From: an uncultured Maribacter sp.
Lineage (GTDB): Bacteria > Bacteroidota > Bacteroidia > Flavobacteriales > Flavobacteriaceae
Assembly: GCA_947504045.1 (NCBI GenBank)
Contig: CANNFY010000003.1
Location: forward strand, 248,001 to 312,000
DNA length: 64,000 nucleotides
Direction of reading: 5' to 3'
Under the pieces are notes generated by a model, which saw only the letters and a list, made by a program, of their open reading frames with translations, did not search any database and had not been told where the DNA came from. Shown here in pieces: positions 8,602 through 16,032 of this stretch; positions within the stretch are counted from its first letter, which is position 1; every line of letters begins with the position of its first letter. Made by a program: the position numbers and the translations under genes.

Positions 8602-9288
8602 TTAATGTGCGTCTTCTTTTAAGAAGTCTCCAAAATTCTTCTTAAATCTATTTAACCTAGGAACAGATACATTTCGTATGTACGAGTTATTAGGATGTAG
8701 TTTTTCGTAATCTTGATGATAATCCTCTGCTTTATAAAATATTGTAAAAGCAGTTACTTCCGTTGTAATAGGTAAACCATCATAAACATCTTGGTCTTTC
8801 AACGCTTGTATGTAAGCAGAAATAATCTCTTTCTCTTTCTCATTTTTATAAAATGCAATAGATCGGTATTGTGTGCCTTTATCTGGTCCTTGTCTATTTA
8901 ATGTGGTTGGATCATGAGAACCAAAAAATACCTGAACCAAGGCTGTAAAAGAAATTACCTTAGGGTCATAATAAATTTCTACCGTTTCGGCATGTGTTGT
9001 TTTACCATAACCTACTTGTTCATAGGTCGGATTTTTTTCTTTTCCGCCAGAGTAACCAGAAATTACCTCTTTAACTCCTTTTACACTTTCAAAAATAGCC
9101 TCAACACACCAAAAACAACCACTAGCAAAATAAGCAGTTTCGTATTCACTTAATTCTTGTGGAGTTAATTTTATTTCTTCTGTTTGTTCTACCTCAGGAG
9201 TAACTATATTTTCTTTTTTTACTTTAGATTGGCATCCAATTGTAAAAAGAAAAGTAGCAGACAATACTAACATTTTTATATAAGCCAT
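8602..9288 (-). CDS. msrA: Peptide-methionine (S)-S-oxide reductase, lipoprotein form
   Basis: Reduces the S-epimer of methionine sulfoxide in proteins. The MsrA signature YFASGCFWCVEAIF holds the catalytic Cys (about residue 58), and GYSGG, THAETVEIYYDP and KAEDYHQDY are also present. Start chosen at ATG 9288, giving MAYIKMLVLSATFLFTIGC with a lipobox Cys at residue 19. A TTG 24 nt upstream would add a charged, non-signal-like extension. The lipidated form predicts repair of envelope proteins. No msrB fusion is seen; a free-standing msrB may be elsewhere. Confidence 0.93.
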   Translation of the reverse strand: MAYIKMLVLSATFLFTIGCQSKVKKENIVTPEVEQTEEIKLTPQELSEYETAYFASGCFWCVEAIFESVKGVKEVISGYSGGKEKNPTYEQVGYGKTTHAETVEIYYDPKVISFTALVQVFFGSHDPTTLNRQGPDKGTQYRSIAFYKNEKEKEIISAYIQALKDQDVYDGLPITTEVTAFTIFYKAEDYHQDYEKLHPNNSYIRNVSVPRLNRFKKNFGDFLKEDAH

Positions 9289-9410
9289 AGTTTTTTCTTT
9301 TTTAGTGCACAAAAGATAAAATACCTTACAATAGGGTTGGGTTAAAAAGTTGTTAATTAAAAAAAAGCCGTTCTATTTAAATACTTATTTAGTTGTAATA
9401 AGTTTACAGA

Positions 9411-10097
9411 ATGACAGATTTAGAAAAAACCTTATCTATTATTAGTAAAAAGCCAATAGCTATTATTGATGCTAAATTTTCTCTAGATATGTTTACTCCT
9501 ATAGATTTATCTGTATCAAACACAAGGCTTAAAAACTATAATATAACTTCGGCAAAAGGATGCCAAGATTATATAGATAAAGTTTTAAATGATAGTAATG
9601 CTAAAATTGCTTTTGGAGGATACTTAGAGCATAGAAGTTTATACTCTAACACACCAAGTTTTAATAGTAGTGTAGATTTTATACGCAACATTCATTTAGG
9701 ATTAGATATATGGGCACCAACAGGTACATCTATAATAACTCCTATGGATGGAAAAATACATAGTTTTAAAAATAATGCAGCTTCCGGCGATTACGGACCC
9801 ACTATAATTTTAGAACATTGTATAAATAAGATTGTTTTTTATACTCTTTACGGACATTTATCCATTTCTTCTTTAGAACAATTGTATGTTGGTAAAGAGT
9901 TTAAAAAAGGTGAAATTCTTGCTGAAATGGGGGCTCCAGAAGTTAATGTTAACTATGCTTCACATTTACATTTCCAAATTATAAAAGATTTACAAGGTAA
10001 TATTGGAGATTACCCGGGTGTGTGTTCTAAAGCAGATGTAGAATATTATTCTACAAATTGTCCTAACCCTAATTTATTACTTTCCTTAGAGGTTTAG
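9411..10097 (+). CDS. M23-family metallopeptidase (LytM-like)
   Basis: 228 residues with the complete LytM zinc site: HLGLDIW (about 95-101, His and Asp ligands), TLYGHLS (about 144-150) and HLHFQII (about 184-190). Such enzymes usually cut peptidoglycan peptide bridges. No signal peptide or membrane helix is visible at the N-terminus (MTDLEKTLSIISKKPIAIID), which is unusual for a wall-acting enzyme and leaves location and substrate open. The stop at 10095-10097 lies 3 bp before the conserved leader of small-protein copy 1. Confidence 0.85.
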   Translation: MTDLEKTLSIISKKPIAIIDAKFSLDMFTPIDLSVSNTRLKNYNITSAKGCQDYIDKVLNDSNAKIAFGGYLEHRSLYSNTPSFNSSVDFIRNIHLGLDIWAPTGTSIITPMDGKIHSFKNNAASGDYGPTIILEHCINKIVFYTLYGHLSISSLEQLYVGKEFKKGEILAEMGAPEVNVNYASHLHFQIIKDLQGNIGDYPGVCSKADVEYYSTNCPNPNLLLSLEV

Positions 10098-10100
10098 ATC

Positions 10101-10275
10101 CCGATTAAAAACACATTTTTTCGGTAAGAGGTTTTTAGGTGTGTGTACGTTTATCGAGCATTTTTTGCACTTTATCTGTATTTGTGTCAGTTACCGAAAA
10201 ATAAGGGGTTTTCAGCGTTTTGTAACCTAGCTGCATACGGCTTTGGGCGTTTTAATTATATATAAAACGCAAGTC
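10101..10275 (+). promoter_or_regulatory. Conserved 175-bp leader of small-protein copy 1
   Basis: Almost identical to 11814-11988 and 17405-17579, each exactly 175 bp before an ATG, and homologous to 18375-18528. It contains an 11-bp inverted repeat TTTTTCGGTAA (10117-10127) / TTACCGAAAAA (10191-10201). Inside that lie two 9-bp direct repeats TACGTTTAT (10146-10154) and GCACTTTAT (10167-10175), offset 21 bp. A block TTTTCAGCG follows at 10209-10217, then an 8-bp-stem hairpin GCGTTTTA (10247-10254) / TAAAACGC (10263-10270) that ends 5 nt before the start codon. The direct repeats resemble a LytTR-family operator. Whether the rest acts as DNA or as RNA leader is not known. Confidence 0.8.
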
Positions 10276-10497
10276 ATGAAAACTATCTTAACTTTAATCT
10301 TTGTTCTTTTTATCGGAGTAGCTGCACAAGCACAAAACAACACGCAAGAAGTTAAAGTGGTTACTATAGAAAAGACAATTGTAAAAGAAACTACAGTTAA
10401 GAAAACGGAAGTTGCACGTTTATATAAGCGTTCTAACGCTAGAGTTAAAAAAGCTATTAAGTTTACTACAAAAAGAGACAGAGCTAAATTGGCTTAA
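10276..10497 (+). CDS. Small secreted basic protein, repeat family copy 1 (73 aa)
   Basis: Start at ATG 10276. An in-frame TTG at 10243 would translate through the upstream hairpin and put a non-signal sequence ahead of the signal peptide, so it is rejected. Residues 1-20 (MKTILTLIFVLFIGVAAQAQ) are a clean signal peptide. The mature part of about 53 residues is Thr/Val/Lys rich and strongly basic at the end, with the family motif VARLYKRSNARVKKAI then FTTKRDRAKLA. Compared with copies 2 and 3 it is nearly identical up to RLYK and then differs at many bases. There is no cysteine and no known domain. Function unknown; a cell-surface or periplasmic role is inferred only from the signal peptide. 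Confidence 0.8.
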   Translation: MKTILTLIFVLFIGVAAQAQNNTQEVKVVTIEKTIVKETTVKKTEVARLYKRSNARVKKAIKFTTKRDRAKLA

Positions 10498-10532
10498 TCT
10501 TTACCTACTTTTGTATAATATATAAGCCTTGT

Positions 10533-11126
10533 TTAAGTAGATTGCGTTTTGCCTAAAAGTGTTTTAGCTTTTCTATTCAAGATTTTTATTCTAATCCACA
10601 TCATGGCATATATTAAAATAGCTATCCATGAAAAAGTAGTTAGTAAGCTTTTTAAGATGGTAAGTGTGCTAGATAGTAAAACAAAAGATTTAGATATTTC
10701 TACAGACTCTGTAATCATTAAGATAATGCATATATTTTCAAAATAATCAAACACCATCGCTAAGAATGGAATACATAAAAGCAATCCTATATATGTAGTA
10801 TCGTTTTTTGTTATTTTGATAAGACGAAATAAAAGACTACTTAAAAAGAGAGCCAAAAGAAAAGGATACAAAACATCTAAGAAAGTTAATTGCGGAAATA
10901 TATAAATATTTTTAGTTTGATTATCTAATCTACTTATTATTACTTCTGTTGTAGATAAAGAATAGCCTAAATTTTGAAGGTCAAATGCTTTAGTTCCAAT
11001 TTGATGGTTAATTTTTGGAAAAGTATATACCATCATTACAAGTAGAATAACGTGACTTGAAACAAATGAAATACATATTTTTTTTACAGAAGAAGTTTTT
11101 AAAAGAATAGAATTTAAAATAGACAT
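10533..11126 (-). CDS. Hypothetical four-helix membrane protein (197 aa)
   Basis: Starts at ATG 11126. Four hydrophobic segments are visible (about residues 17-37, 80-103, 110-135 and 155-178), with a basic C-terminus (RIKILNRKAKTLLGK). I recognise no family. It is 64 bp downstream of the Crp/Fnr gene on the same strand and may be its target or operon partner. Its stop lies 35 bp from the convergent small-protein copy 1. Confidence 0.7.
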   Translation of the reverse strand: MSILNSILLKTSSVKKICISFVSSHVILLVMMVYTFPKINHQIGTKAFDLQNLGYSLSTTEVIISRLDNQTKNIYIFPQLTFLDVLYPFLLALFLSSLLFRLIKITKNDTTYIGLLLCIPFLAMVFDYFENICIILMITESVEISKSFVLLSSTLTILKSLLTTFSWIAILIYAMMWIRIKILNRKAKTLLGKTQST

Positions 11127-11190
11127 ACAATTTTTTTATAAAGCAAAAATGCTCCATTAAAAAATTGTGCCCATTAACAAATGATAAGAG

Positions 11191-11760
11191 TTACGATTGT
11201 GTTCTTAGTCTGCTTAAAGAAATAGTTGTTATACCTAAATAAGAAGCAATATCTGTATGTGGTACAAGATTCTCAATATTTGGAAATTGTTTTCTAAGCC
11301 TTTCTAATCGGTCTTTACCTTTAAGAGAGGCCAATCCTATTTCTTTTTGAACTTTTGTCATTAGTTCCTTCCTTAATACAGTATTAGCAAAATGTCTTAT
11401 TTCTAGGTCTTCAATCATTAACCTTTCTAACTCGTCAGCATTAATTGTTGCAATTTCTATATCTGTTAATGCTCTTATATTTAATATAGATTTTCCTTCT
11501 AAACTTCTTGTTGTGTTTGGGGATAGGATAGAGCCAGACATAAAGAAGGAAATAGTTATATCTTCTCCTTCTGGTGTATAAAGGAAACTCTTGCAAATAC
11601 CTTTAATTAAAAAGTACTCTAAATTATTAGTTTGACCAACCTTAGCTATTGGTTCTCCTTTTTTTAGAAAACTATAAGTAACCAATTTATTTATTTTTTC
11701 TAAAGATGAAATAGGTAGGGGAGTTACAGAATTAATAATAGGAGTAATCTTGTCTTTCAT
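11191..11760 (-). CDS. Crp/Fnr-family transcriptional regulator
   Basis: 189 residues: an N-terminal cyclic-nucleotide-binding-type jelly roll (about 20-115, with FLKKGEPIAKVG and YFLIKGICKSFLYTPEGEDIT) and a C-terminal winged helix (about 145-187, LVPHTDIASYLGITTISLSRLR). It has no Fnr-type N-terminal cysteine cluster, so oxygen sensing by an Fe-S cluster is unlikely. The protein is short, as in many Bacteroidota members whose ligand is unknown. It is divergent from small-protein copy 2: its ATG is 53 bp from the start of that copy's leader. Regulation of the neighbour is possible but unproven. Confidence 0.88.
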   Translation of the reverse strand: MKDKITPIINSVTPLPISSLEKINKLVTYSFLKKGEPIAKVGQTNNLEYFLIKGICKSFLYTPEGEDITISFFMSGSILSPNTTRSLEGKSILNIRALTDIEIATINADELERLMIEDLEIRHFANTVLRKELMTKVQKEIGLASLKGKDRLERLRKQFPNIENLVPHTDIASYLGITTISLSRLRTQS

Positions 11761-11813
11761 TTTTTTAAGGTAGTAATCTTATCGTTTTTCACAAAAGAAA
11801 AGCATCTTATTTT

Positions 11814-11988
11814 CCGATTAAAAGCACTTTCTTTCGGTAAGAGGTTTTTAGGTGTGTGTACGTTTATCGAGCATTTTTTACACTTTATCTGTATTTGTGT
11901 CGATTACCGAAAAATAAGGGGTTTTCAGCGTTTTGTAACCTAGCTACATACGACTTTGGGCGTTTTAATTATATATAAAACGCAAGTC
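11814..11988 (+). promoter_or_regulatory. Conserved 175-bp leader of small-protein copy 2
   Basis: Same length and block order as the copy 1 leader. Direct repeats TACGTTTAT (11859-11867) and ACACTTTAT (11880-11888) again lie 21 bp apart. The inverted-repeat left arm is shortened by a base change (TTTCGGTAA, 11832-11840) against TTACCGAAAAA (11904-11914). The start-proximal hairpin is at 11960-11983. Differences from copies 1 and 3 are scattered single bases, none of which changes spacing. Confidence 0.8.
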
Positions 11989-12210
11989 ATGAAAACTATC
12001 TTAACTTTAATCTTTGTTCTTTTTATCGGAGTAGCTGCACAAGCACAAAACAACACGCAAGAAGTTAAAGTAGTTACTATAGAAAAGACAATTGTAAAAG
12101 AAACTACAGTTAAGAAAACGGAAGTTGCACGTTTATATAAAAGAACAAATGCTAAAGTAAAAAAGGCGTTAACTTTTACTACTAAAAGAAATAAAGCAAA
12201 ATTAGCTTAA
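11989..12210 (+). CDS. Small secreted basic protein, repeat family copy 2 (73 aa)
   Basis: ATG 11989. The protein is identical to copy 3 although their DNA differs at several synonymous positions, which points to selection on the protein. It has a signal peptide of 20 residues, then a Thr/Val/Lys segment and the basic motif VARLYKRTNAKVKKAL and FTTKRNKAKLA. The stop codon region overlaps the stop of the convergent GyrI-like gene by 9 bp (12202-12210). Function unknown. Confidence 0.8.
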   Translation: MKTILTLIFVLFIGVAAQAQNNTQEVKVVTIEKTIVKETTVKKTEVARLYKRTNAKVKKALTFTTKRNKAKLA

Positions 12211-12693
12211 AACTTTATCCTTAATAGGAATCCAAATTTCTTCTTCAGAATCATCCGAATTGTTTTTATACTTTTCTCCTAGTATTTCAAAATGTGGTCT
12301 TTGGTCTAAATTATATTTAGATTGTGGTAGCCAAGTGCCAAATATGTATTGCATGGTTTTAGGAAAGTCGCTTGTTTTTCCTTTATGAATAAAAACAGCG
12401 TACATGCCTCCTGGTAAAATAAAAGGTTCCATTGCATTTGGTATAGCATTATAATCTGTTACTTCGGCAGCAGCCCACTTAGTAAAAACTGTATGCGGAT
12501 TAAAGTTTTTAAAATCTAAAGAAGCATCATAAACCTGAATAGAATATAAAGTAGCGTTTACTACATTAGAAATCTCTTTTCTTTGTTGCATAAAACTTTT
12601 CCATAGCGTAGGGGTTTTATTATCTGCCAAAGACATTTTTAATTGTTTGCCAATTAATTTTTTGTCTTTACTAGTTTCTATTCTTGGAATCAA
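12202..12693 (-). CDS. GyrI-like / AraC effector-binding-domain protein
   Basis: 163 residues forming a stand-alone small-molecule-binding domain, recognised by the N-terminal pattern MIPRIETSKDKKLIGK, AAAEVTDYNAIP, PGGMYAVFIHKG and the C-terminal EEEIWIPIK. The start is TTG at 12693. An in-frame TAA lies 21 bp upstream, and the first ATG (codon 20) would delete the conserved first strand. The gene is 11 bp downstream of the DUF2490 gene, so it is probably the last gene of the imelysin cluster. Homologues bind hydrophobic or planar ligands; the ligand here is unknown. Confidence 0.8.
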   Translation of the reverse strand: MIPRIETSKDKKLIGKQLKMSLADNKTPTLWKSFMQQRKEISNVVNATLYSIQVYDASLDFKNFNPHTVFTKWAAAEVTDYNAIPNAMEPFILPGGMYAVFIHKGKTSDFPKTMQYIFGTWLPQSKYNLDQRPHFEILGEKYKNNSDDSEEEIWIPIKDKVLS

Positions 12694-12704
12694 ACTTACT
12701 AATC

Positions 12705-13373
12705 TTAAAAATTAACAAAGCTTATAATATTAAACTGATCGCGGCTAGTAGTTTCAAAAAACTGATTCATATAACCAGCCTCTAAACGTATGTTTTTATT
12801 TATTTTATATCCAATGCCAGTATAAACTCTATTTCTGTCAAAAATAGAAGTTTTTGTATTTAAGAAAATTTCATTGTAAGCAGAAAAATAGCATTTGTCC
12901 TTTTCTTTACTAAAAGGAATGTTTACTGCTAAAAAGTATCTAAAACGCATTTTATAATCTTCTGCAACAAAGCGTTGCTCAAACCTGTATCTATGATTTA
13001 TAGATACAATTCCGATATTCTGTTTAGATGTAAATTGTTGAAAAATACGATGCTCATTAACGGTTAGTTTTTCATCGGTATTGGCTATGTAGTTTTCAGA
13101 AGTAATATAGCCATAGCCTAATAAGATATTATTTTTGTTTTCATTAAACGAGTAGCCTAAACCTGTTCTTAGTAGTAATTGTTCTAAATCTCCTATAGCA
13201 TTATAGCTTCGTAGTTGTACTTCGTTATGAAGATTCCATTTACTATTTAATTTTTTATTTCCAATATAGATAAGCCAGTTACCAAAATTACTATCCTGAC
13301 TTTGTACATAAGCCGGGAATGCTAAGGTTATTAAAAGTAGTAATACAGGAATCTTATTCTTTATATTTTTCAT
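12705..13373 (-). CDS. DUF2490 outer-membrane beta-barrel-like protein
   Basis: 222 residues with a signal peptide (about 1-25, ending AYVQSQ) and alternating beta-strand patterning to the C-terminal NIISFVNF, which ends in an aromatic residue as outer-membrane barrels do. The DUF2490 hallmarks GNWLIYIGNKKLNSKW, WNLHNEVQLR and HRYRFEQRF are visible. The gene lies 89 bp downstream of an imelysin gene on the same strand. Context suggests a role linked to surface iron handling, but the family function is not established. Confidence 0.82.
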   Translation of the reverse strand: MKNIKNKIPVLLLLITLAFPAYVQSQDSNFGNWLIYIGNKKLNSKWNLHNEVQLRSYNAIGDLEQLLLRTGLGYSFNENKNNILLGYGYITSENYIANTDEKLTVNEHRIFQQFTSKQNIGIVSINHRYRFEQRFVAEDYKMRFRYFLAVNIPFSKEKDKCYFSAYNEIFLNTKTSIFDRNRVYTGIGYKINKNIRLEAGYMNQFFETTSRDQFNIISFVNF

Positions 13374-13462
13374 ATAAAATTAGTACTTAGGTAGTTTATT
13401 AAGTGTCTAATATAATAACATGATTTTGAAAAACAATAAACAATTAGATTTATACTAATTGT

Positions 13463-14530
13463 TTAATCCCCATCATTGTCGGTAGGTAACACGGTAACCG
13501 ATAAAGTGCTAGCAGCATCTACAGAAAAATATCTAATTAATTCTGTTAAAGAAGTGTGTAATTCTACAACATTTGGATCATTGTTTAAAATGGCACTATA
13601 AAGGCTGCTATTTATAGCATCAATATCATTATATACTTGAATAAATGCGGAGTTAATTTCATTAGAAATTTCTTCAGATTCTGCAATTTCATCTACTAAT
13701 TCAGAAAAATTAACAGTACTTGTAGAATAGGTATACTCCACCTCTTGAATACTACTTTTTATAATGTCTAAAGAGGTTTCACTTCTAAATGCTTGTAGTA
13801 TTTCTAAATCAATGTTTTCGGATGTTTCTAAGCCAGCTGGTTTGCCTAATTTAGTAACTTTAATAATATCTAAAAGGTTAATTAATTGATTAAATGCTAA
13901 GCAGCGTGCATCTACAGTACAGCTTATACTTTTAGAGTTCGCAAATTCATCTTTATAGCCATCTTCCCAAAAACTAATTAATAGGTTGGTTTGTCTTAAA
14001 ACTTCTTCAGCAACAGCTAATGCATAATTTACTCTAAAAGTATCTTCTTCTAATAATAAAAAAGCGGTAGTACTATCTTGAACATTAAAAAATAAATATT
14101 CTAAAGTACCTAAACCTTTTGTAACCGTACTTTTTGTTTCTAAATACGCTGTGTTGTAAATAGTTTGCTCCTTAATATTGTCTTCAATTAACTCTGTGTT
14201 TATAGGAAAATTAAAAATATTGGTGTCGTAAAAGCCTAATTTAACAGGGTTTATATTATAAGTGCTTGTTTTGGCAAAAGAAGTAGCACAAGAGCGCCAT
14301 TGTTCTCTTAAGTTTTCGAAATTGGCATTTGTAGGATTTGTTTTAAAATCTTCTATAGCAAGTATCTGGTTTTCTATAGATAATTTTAATGCGGTATTAG
14401 CTGGAGCTATATTTACATTGTAATAGTCTTCGTAAAAAGTATCTATTATTTCTGTAGTTTCATTGTCGTTTTTACAAGAAAAAAAATATAGTGTAGATAT
14501 TGCAATTAAAGTGTATGCTATTTTTTTCAT
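13463..14530 (-). CDS. Imelysin-family lipoprotein (second copy)
   Basis: 355 residues. A lipoprotein signal (MKKIAYTLIAISTLYFFSC, Cys at 19) is followed by an imelysin-type helical domain (about 35-350): EDFKTNPTNANFENLREQW, a central TLEYLFF segment in the position of the GxHxxE iron-binding motif of canonical members, and KPAGLETSENIDLE. The canonical GxHxxE motif is replaced by GLGTLEYL, so metal binding may differ from that of the upstream imelysin. It is 1 bp from the di-haem oxidoreductase stop, so the two are translationally linked. Related proteins are periplasmic or surface iron-regulated proteins; the biochemical role is unsettled. Confidence 0.82.
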   Translation of the reverse strand: MKKIAYTLIAISTLYFFSCKNDNETTEIIDTFYEDYYNVNIAPANTALKLSIENQILAIEDFKTNPTNANFENLREQWRSCATSFAKTSTYNINPVKLGFYDTNIFNFPINTELIEDNIKEQTIYNTAYLETKSTVTKGLGTLEYLFFNVQDSTTAFLLLEEDTFRVNYALAVAEEVLRQTNLLISFWEDGYKDEFANSKSISCTVDARCLAFNQLINLLDIIKVTKLGKPAGLETSENIDLEILQAFRSETSLDIIKSSIQEVEYTYSTSTVNFSELVDEIAESEEISNEINSAFIQVYNDIDAINSSLYSAILNNDPNVVELHTSLTELIRYFSVDAASTLSVTVLPTDNDGD

Positions 14531-14531
14531 G

Positions 14532-15938
14532 TTATAAAGAATTTAAAAAAAGTAAAAGTTGTTCCCTTTCTTCAAGGGGTAATTGCATAAAATTATTTTT
14601 AGAGGTTTCTGCTTCTCCTCCATGCCATAAAATAGCTTCTTCAATATTTCTTGCTCTTCCATCATGCAATAAGAAAGTATGCTCATTTACTAACTCAATT
14701 AATCCTAATCCCCATAGTGGTTGGGTTCTCCATTCCGAACCTGTAGCTAAAAAGTCGGCTCTATTATCGCTAAGTTCTTCTCCCATGTCGTGCAATAAAA
14801 AATCGGAATAAGGTCGTATAGTTATATTTTCTAGTTGAGGTAAAAAAGAATAAGTGCTAGTAGTAAAGTTGTTTATATGGCAACTTACACAAGCAAGATC
14901 GTTAAACAGTTTTTTTCCTTTTAAGACATCTATATCTGTAAAGTCTCTACGAACGGGTACGGATATAGCAGCTTGGTAGGTCATTAATCGACTAAATTGA
15001 GTGTCTGGTACTTCAACATTATCTCCATCATTTATACCATTAAACAGTTCTGTACAATCTACACCGTCCGGACAGTTTTCTTCCGGAAAAATAGAGGAGG
15101 TAAGTCCCATGTCTCCATTAAGAGCTGCAGCAACTTGTTGCTCAAGTGTTGGCTGGTTTGCTTTCCAACCAAATTTACCTATAGTAGATTTGTTTTCTTT
15201 TACATTCCATACATAGTTGGCTTTTCCGGATATTCCGTCGCCATTAGCGTCATTTTCGTCTGCATTAGCAAGAATACTAGCTTCGCTTAGTGCATCAATA
15301 AAACCAAGACCAATTACTTGTTGTCCAATTCTTGGAGATTGTTCTGCTGCAAGACCGCCATAATTTTCATTTACAATAGTATATGTAGGTTTTCTAAGTT
15401 CGTAAGGTGTTCCATCTGGATAAGTGCCTGTAATACTTTCGAACGATACATTTATTTCTGCTTCTGGTTCTATACCTAAATTAGAATCGTCTTGTAATTG
15501 ATCCCCATAAATAGGGTTACTTATTGGCCCTGTAATTAAATCGTTTCCATTACTTAATCGTAATAAGAAACCTTCTGATCCTGCACCGTTTTCTAATAAC
15601 GGTTCGCCTCTACCATCTCTTAAATGGCATGCGCTACATGCTCTAGCATTAAAAATAGGACCTAAACCATCTCTTGATGTTGTAGTTGCTGGTGCAGACA
15701 CCCAACTTTGGTCAAAAATGGCGTTTCCGACACCAAAAAAAGAAAGTTCTAGTTCTGATAGTTCTGGTATTGCTCTACCAAAAGCTTTATCTGCGGTAAA
15801 TGCCTCTATGGATAAATGGGATACTAAATTTTCTTCACCTTCTTCATATGTAATTGCAATATATTCTTCTTCCGATATATCATCTGTACTACATGATGTA
15901 ATAAATAAAAGAAATAAAAAGTAGTAGGTATATTTCAT
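14532..15938 (-). CDS. Di-haem thiol-oxidoreductase family lipoprotein (DUF1111)
   Basis: 468 residues from ATG 15938, giving MKYTYYFLFLLFITSC with the lipobox Cys at residue 16. A longer reading from ATG 16010 runs through a transcription terminator and buries the lipoprotein signal, so it is rejected. Two c-type haem sites are visible: CSACH (in ARACSACHLRDGRG) and CVSCH (in LACVSCHINNF). The family resembles cytochrome c peroxidases and is regularly found beside imelysins in Bacteroidota and Proteobacteria. An electron-transfer role in periplasmic iron redox chemistry is inferred from this pairing. Confidence 0.9.
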   Translation of the reverse strand: MKYTYYFLFLLFITSCSTDDISEEEYIAITYEEGEENLVSHLSIEAFTADKAFGRAIPELSELELSFFGVGNAIFDQSWVSAPATTTSRDGLGPIFNARACSACHLRDGRGEPLLENGAGSEGFLLRLSNGNDLITGPISNPIYGDQLQDDSNLGIEPEAEINVSFESITGTYPDGTPYELRKPTYTIVNENYGGLAAEQSPRIGQQVIGLGFIDALSEASILANADENDANGDGISGKANYVWNVKENKSTIGKFGWKANQPTLEQQVAAALNGDMGLTSSIFPEENCPDGVDCTELFNGINDGDNVEVPDTQFSRLMTYQAAISVPVRRDFTDIDVLKGKKLFNDLACVSCHINNFTTSTYSFLPQLENITIRPYSDFLLHDMGEELSDNRADFLATGSEWRTQPLWGLGLIELVNEHTFLLHDGRARNIEEAILWHGGEAETSKNNFMQLPLEEREQLLLFLNSL

Positions 15939-15969
15939 ATATTTTATAAAAGAGGCAAAATTAAAAAGA

Positions 15970-16002
15970 AAAACTGAAGCCGCAATTAAGGACTTCAGTT
16001 TT
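15970..16002 (-). terminator. Rho-independent terminator between first imelysin and di-haem gene
   Basis: A perfect 10-bp stem AAAACTGAAG (15970-15979) / CTTCAGTTTT (15993-16002) with a 13-nt loop. On the minus strand it is followed by a T-rich run. It sits 31 bp after the stop of the first imelysin and 32 bp before the chosen start of the oxidoreductase. It probably reduces expression of the downstream genes relative to the first imelysin. Confidence 0.8.
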
Positions 16003-16032
16003 ATAAACATAATAAGATGTTTAACTAGTAAA

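Noticed and set aside
10243-10275. TTG-initiated 11-residue extension of the small proteins (also at 11956 and 17547)
   Set aside because: It would be translated from inside the start-proximal hairpin and places a non-signal sequence before a perfect signal peptide; copy 4 has no such extension.
15939-16010. Upstream start for the di-haem oxidoreductase at ATG 16010
   Set aside because: The extension contains a strong terminator and would hide the lipoprotein signal that begins at 15938.
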